Shown here: positions 60,045 through 64,000 of the stretch, one piece after another | Layout of the letters: each line of letters starts with the position of its first letter | How positions within the stretch are numbered: the first letter of the stretch is position 1 | Assembly (NCBI GenBank): GCA_038093515.1 | Contig: JBBPSI010000091.1 | Location: 31,605-95,604, forward strand | Direction of reading: 5' to 3' | DNA: 64,000 bases | DNA from: Butyriboletus loyo | Lineage: Eukaryota; Basidiomycota; Agaricomycetes; Boletales; Boletaceae | Program-made: the position numbers and the translations under genes | The notes under the pieces: model-generated | Told to the model about the DNA's origin: nothing | Databases searched by the model: none | Seen by the model: the letters and a program-made list of their open reading frames with translations, nothing else

Positions 60045-62978
60045 AACTGATTGTAGGCCGGCCGCAAACTTGGAGCATTCGAATGAGCGATGACGGGATA
60101 AGTACATCATTAAACACATCGGGCAGTACAACGGTCCATCGGACCGAGTACATTCTGGAATATCACGATGGTTCTCCCCACTCGTCGTCTGCTATCTATT
60201 TCCAGCTCATTTTCGTATGCGCAGCGTTCAGCTCGATAGCCAAGTTCGAAATGATCAACTCCTCGTTCGCTGGATTGTGCGTCCATCCTTCCATCTCCCC
60301 GCAATTGAGTATCACCGTCGTAGGCTGCTGCACACCCAGAATAGTGATCGTCTCGAGTTTCTGATCGATAGAGTACTCTCCCTGGCTCTCAATGACCAAT
60401 TCCCCTCCGCTTGCAAAGAAGCTCAAGGTGCGGTTCGCTCCCGGAGGATAGCTCTCGCCATCGTCAACGTAGGCATTGCCCCACGCGATCCCTGCCATAT
60501 TCAACGATACGAGAAGCGAATAAGGTCCCTGCCGTGTCTCATAGATCGTGTAGGCAGGTTCCTGGTGCAAGAGTAAGATGGAGCTATCTCGGATGTGGAC
60601 ATTGATGTGGCTAATCGGGGCGCTCAAAGTTGTGTTTGTACCAGGAGTGGCATTGACGACAGCGTGGGTCCACCAATCACGCCAGATAACCATGCCTCTT
60701 CCGGGAAAGATGCCTTGGGGTCCAAGTTAATCGTCAGGTCATGTGTTTGCACGGGTGTCGCCGGGGACGCACCGTCAACTGTGGTTGTTCCAGGACTCAA
60801 CACGGGGGTGATGAGGATGTCACTTCCAATCAGCCACTGTCTGTCGACATTGAAAAGCTCCGGCTCGTTGGGGAACTCGTAAAACAGGGCCCGAACCGGT
60901 GGGAGACCATTAATAGAAGCGTTGGCAAAGAGGGTATACTATCATCCAACATGTCAGTACACTTCAGTGATTTTTCCCGAGGCACGCACCCAGTACGGTA
61001 ACATCGAGTATCTGGCGGCAATCGCAATCTGCGATGCGTTCGCGACGCTGGCCCATCGGTAGGGTTCCTGAGGCAGAGCAGCATAGGTATTGTGGTTCCT
61101 GTAGAATGGAGTAAAGGCGGCAAGCTGCATCCACCGGTTGCAAAGTTCTTCGTCGGTATTTCCATCTGAAAGGAGTTACAATGTTTCCATTCCAGCTTCA
61201 TGAAACAGAACTGACTGACACCACACGTGTCGGCACCGACCATTGGAATTTGGTAAATCTGGAACTGTAGAATGCCTTGGATGCTCAGGTACATGTATTG
61301 CCATTTGCTGTAGTTGTCGCCGAGCTAGAGAGATGCATCAGAACTTGCGTGGGGCAGCCCTCAAAGGCCAGGACATACCCAGTGGCCTGTCCACTTTCCG
61401 GAAGACAGAAAGGTAGAGCGACTGATCAAAAATGGTCTCTTCCCATTGAATATGGTCTGCGCGGCGAGAAATGTGGTCTTCTCCACCATCATCCCAAACA
61501 TATTGTGTACGTCAAACTCGGTGTAACCACCATAGTGAGTTGCATTCGTAGCCAGTGTGTTTGTCGAGAGTGCTCCATAACCTGATCGGCGGAGGCATGA
61601 ATCAGTTGGAAATCAAATGGAAAGATACAAGGTTTGACCATTGTGAATGGCGTATGGCGGGCTGTTAACGTTGACATTTGGCTCGCCTCCAGCGCCAACA
61701 CCACGTTTCGCGAGTGTCTCCGTAGTTCCAGGTTGACAAGAGTTCGTCGACGTTCCGTTGATTGTCATATTACCACTCGGTCCCCAGATAGTTTCATTGT
61801 AACTGTAGGAGAATGACACTCAGCATGTTGTAGTGGCAAATGGAGTCTAAGCAATGCTAACCATTCAGGGTATCCAGTTACCACAGCACCGATCACGCTA
61901 AATGGTTGCAACGCCGAAGCATTCGCGCCGGTACCGCTGTCCTCGAGATAAGCTTAGATTCTAGTCCAATCTAGGGGTTAGCTTACCAAGAATGACTGCA
62001 AAACGAGCTCGGTTCGTTCATGTCGAGCCAAAGACCAGAGAAGTTGACGCCGAGTTCAGTCCAGTTCATCAATGCTTCCGTCCACCATGCTTGGGTATTC
62101 TCCGCGAACCAGTCAGGGAAAGTCTGTAGTCATGAAACAGTCAGTACGGGTGGATACAGCATGGCAGAAACTCACTGAATAACCAGGCCAAACTAACCCG
62201 ATGTAAAGGGATCCGTCAGGGTTTTTGATGAAAGTATCGCTGCGTAGGGTGAGGTTGGACACACTGCAAAATATTTGAACCAACATACCTCGTGACACCG
62301 GCAGAGAATGGGTAATACTTGAAAGGTGATCAGGAAGTAATTAGACCTGCCCGAAGCCAGAGCTCACCACATCGGTCGTGTTGACAGTAACTCCGATACC
62401 TATGTCTAGAATAGGGATGTCTATCAAAATGAACCTGTTCAACATACACTGCACATCACGTTTATCAATGGAACACTTACAATGTTGGTGGTTGGCAGTC
62501 TAGTAAAACGAATTAGTTGCTTTGCTCATTACAAAAATGGCAATCAGACAACTGACTAATTGTTCGATGAATTGATGGAGTTCATCAGAGGGGAACCTCA
62601 AGGGATCGATTGTAAAGTCACGGAATGCATGATACAAATCGAGGTCATTCCACTGAACTGGTATCCCACGTAGGTGAGGGCCATTTAACCATCAGATGAA
62701 ACAGACCTTCAAGAGGAATGTTTGCAGCGCGCATAGCAGCAACGTTTGCGATGACTTCACTAATGTTGACATATCCCCACCTCACATACCCCTTCATTAG
62801 TTTCTAGTCGAGCAAGTAATAATCGATGGCCTACCTGCACAAGTGGAATCCGAAGCCCCAAGCCGGCTGCCACATGGGATAACCGATTGTCGCCCCGTAT
62901 TGAGCAATGACTTCAGCATCCGTAGGCCCAGAGAAGAAGTAGAAATCGAGAATTCCTCCAACCATTCGATACTCAATA
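60045..62978. repeat. segmental duplication, right copy (GH31 locus)
   Basis: Counterpart of 54530-56883. It contains the whole 3' two thirds of the GH31 gene and about 150 bp of downstream sequence. Confidence 0.85.
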
Positions 62979-63909
62979 AGCGACACCTGCGAGTTAGGCG
63001 GAGTTTGTAAGAAGATATCGGACCCTGCAGCACTACCAAATCATTCCGATGTGTTCACGTGAAAGCATTGGTTGGTAATACCTGAGTAGCAAAACTCCCG
63101 ACGACGACGACATGTTGGTGGTCTCGTTGAAGCGATGCTCCAGGTAGATGGGATGTGACCCATATCTTTGTCGCATCAGTCATATGTTGCTCCTATATCG
63201 ACTTGTCTTACATGTTCTGGTCAATAGGATCTTCGACATCGCGAGCCCAGAGTGTTTGGATAGTGCCGACACCGCCATTCGTACCTATATCACGTCGGAA
63301 GCCACTGCTGGCAATCACCTCACCCAAACCATAGATGTTTGTACCATAAGGCAGTGCTGAGGCGATCTATTCACGGCGCGTTATATACATCAGCCCGCAG
63401 GCTATTTCGAGGATGAAACCTGTTTACCTGAAGATACTGATCTTCAAACACGAGGGGGAACCCATCGAATGCCGTGCTGGGATCCGAGACGTTGAAGGGT
63501 GGGATGGGTGTTGGCGGGAGGGAGGTGATTCTGGTATCAAATATAGGCATTGCATCTGGATCACAGCGGCGCGTGATCCAGAAAGCGAATGGCAACGCGT
63601 CATAGTTGAACACGAGGTCTGACGACCCTGTAAACGATTCTGTTGGATCAGGTGGACGCTCGATGACAGATTCGGGGATTTTGAAATGCTCGTTCACAGT
63701 GTCGTAGATTTTGACGTGTAGGCTAAACGCAAACGAATCGACAGGATGGAATCATGATATTTGAGAGACTCACGTCGTCTGAGATTGGTAGGTGACCCGA
63801 ATGGTGAGAATCGCTACGTCCATGCCAAACGCATTACAAGGCGCGCCCGCCAGTGACAACCGCGCAGTCAGACCATACTGAGACTCGGTCAGAGATCCCA
63901 GAGTGTAGC
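60196..63909 (-). CDS. GH31 alpha-glucosidase, 5' end beyond or unclear
   Basis: Nineteen exons are readable: 63909-63774, 63722-63428, 63366-63212, 63165-63082, 63032-62835, 62780-62707, 62657-62557, 62499-62481, 62420-62368, 62317-62289, 62239-62176, 62123-61987, 61936-61862, 61802-61639, 61581-61379, 61324-61222, 61165-60990, 60938-60773, 60713-60196, giving 915 residues in one frame. GH31 blocks in order: [62 protein letters not shown] (nucleophile Asp, codon 62022-62024), [18 protein letters not shown] then LGDNYSKW (acid/base Asp), [21 protein letters not shown] and a beta-rich C-terminus. Likely a secreted enzyme releasing glucose from maltose, starch or related glucosides. The N-terminal exon could not be modelled. 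Confidence 0.88.
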
Positions 63910-64000
63910 CTGTGGTACATTGATATCAGTGTTATGGACCTGGGCGGAAATGTACCTGGGCAATCGGTGAGAACGAAGTACAAGATTTACGTATTGCTAG

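Noticed and set aside
1..64000. CRISPR arrays, bacterial operons or integrated phage
   Set aside because: No direct-repeat/spacer pattern and no intron-free clustered genes; everything fits a fungal chromosome.

Overview
The window is nuclear DNA of a filamentous basidiomycete, most likely an Agaricomycete. Genes are split by many short introns (about 45-70 nt, mostly GT-AG), coding sequence is moderately GC-rich, and the gene set fits that group: an FMO-type oxidase, FAS1 adhesin-like protein, F-box protein with coiled coil, HMG-box factor and intron-dense GH31 glucosidases. There are no operons. All exon models below were built by reading splice sites by eye; except where noted, their summed lengths are divisible by three and the reading frame is open.

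Layout. 1-558: 3' end of a secreted GDSL esterase. 1041-2857 (-): VHS-GAT sorting adaptor. 3432-14122: a cluster of four related C2H2 zinc-finger genes in alternating orientation (+,-,+,-), the first a pseudogene, with one small unrelated ORF at 5054-5323 and gene-poor DNA between. 14.3-18.2 kb: no convincing gene, one faint Ty1/copia reverse-transcriptase relic. 18219-23721: very long RING-H2 protein. 25053-32016: 2051-residue SH3 + TBC protein whose TBC domain lacks both catalytic finger residues. 32851-34440 (-): flavin monooxygenase. 34951-37156 (-): CaMK-type kinase. 37873-39222 (-): GPI-type FAS1 protein, divergent from a small Tom6-like gene (39708-39932). 42411-43909 (-): HMG-box factor. 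47178-48731: uridine phosphorylase. 49431-51491 (-): single-exon F-box protein. 54.5-64 kb: a duplicated GH31 alpha-glucosidase locus, with a broken copy (54682-56883) and a larger copy running off the right edge (60196-63909 and beyond), separated by a small conserved-looking gene (58811-59176).

How genes relate. The housekeeping genes (adaptor, RING, TBC, kinase, phosphorylase, Tom6-like) share no evident pathway. The two loci that behave as units are the zinc-finger cluster and the GH31 duplication. The zinc-finger genes share gene structure, a 9-nt first coding exon, an unusual third finger, in two of three intact or broken tails a Cys/Trp motif, and in three members a TATA-box plus 18-bp inverted repeat at nearly fixed spacing. 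This is the most distinctive feature of the window.
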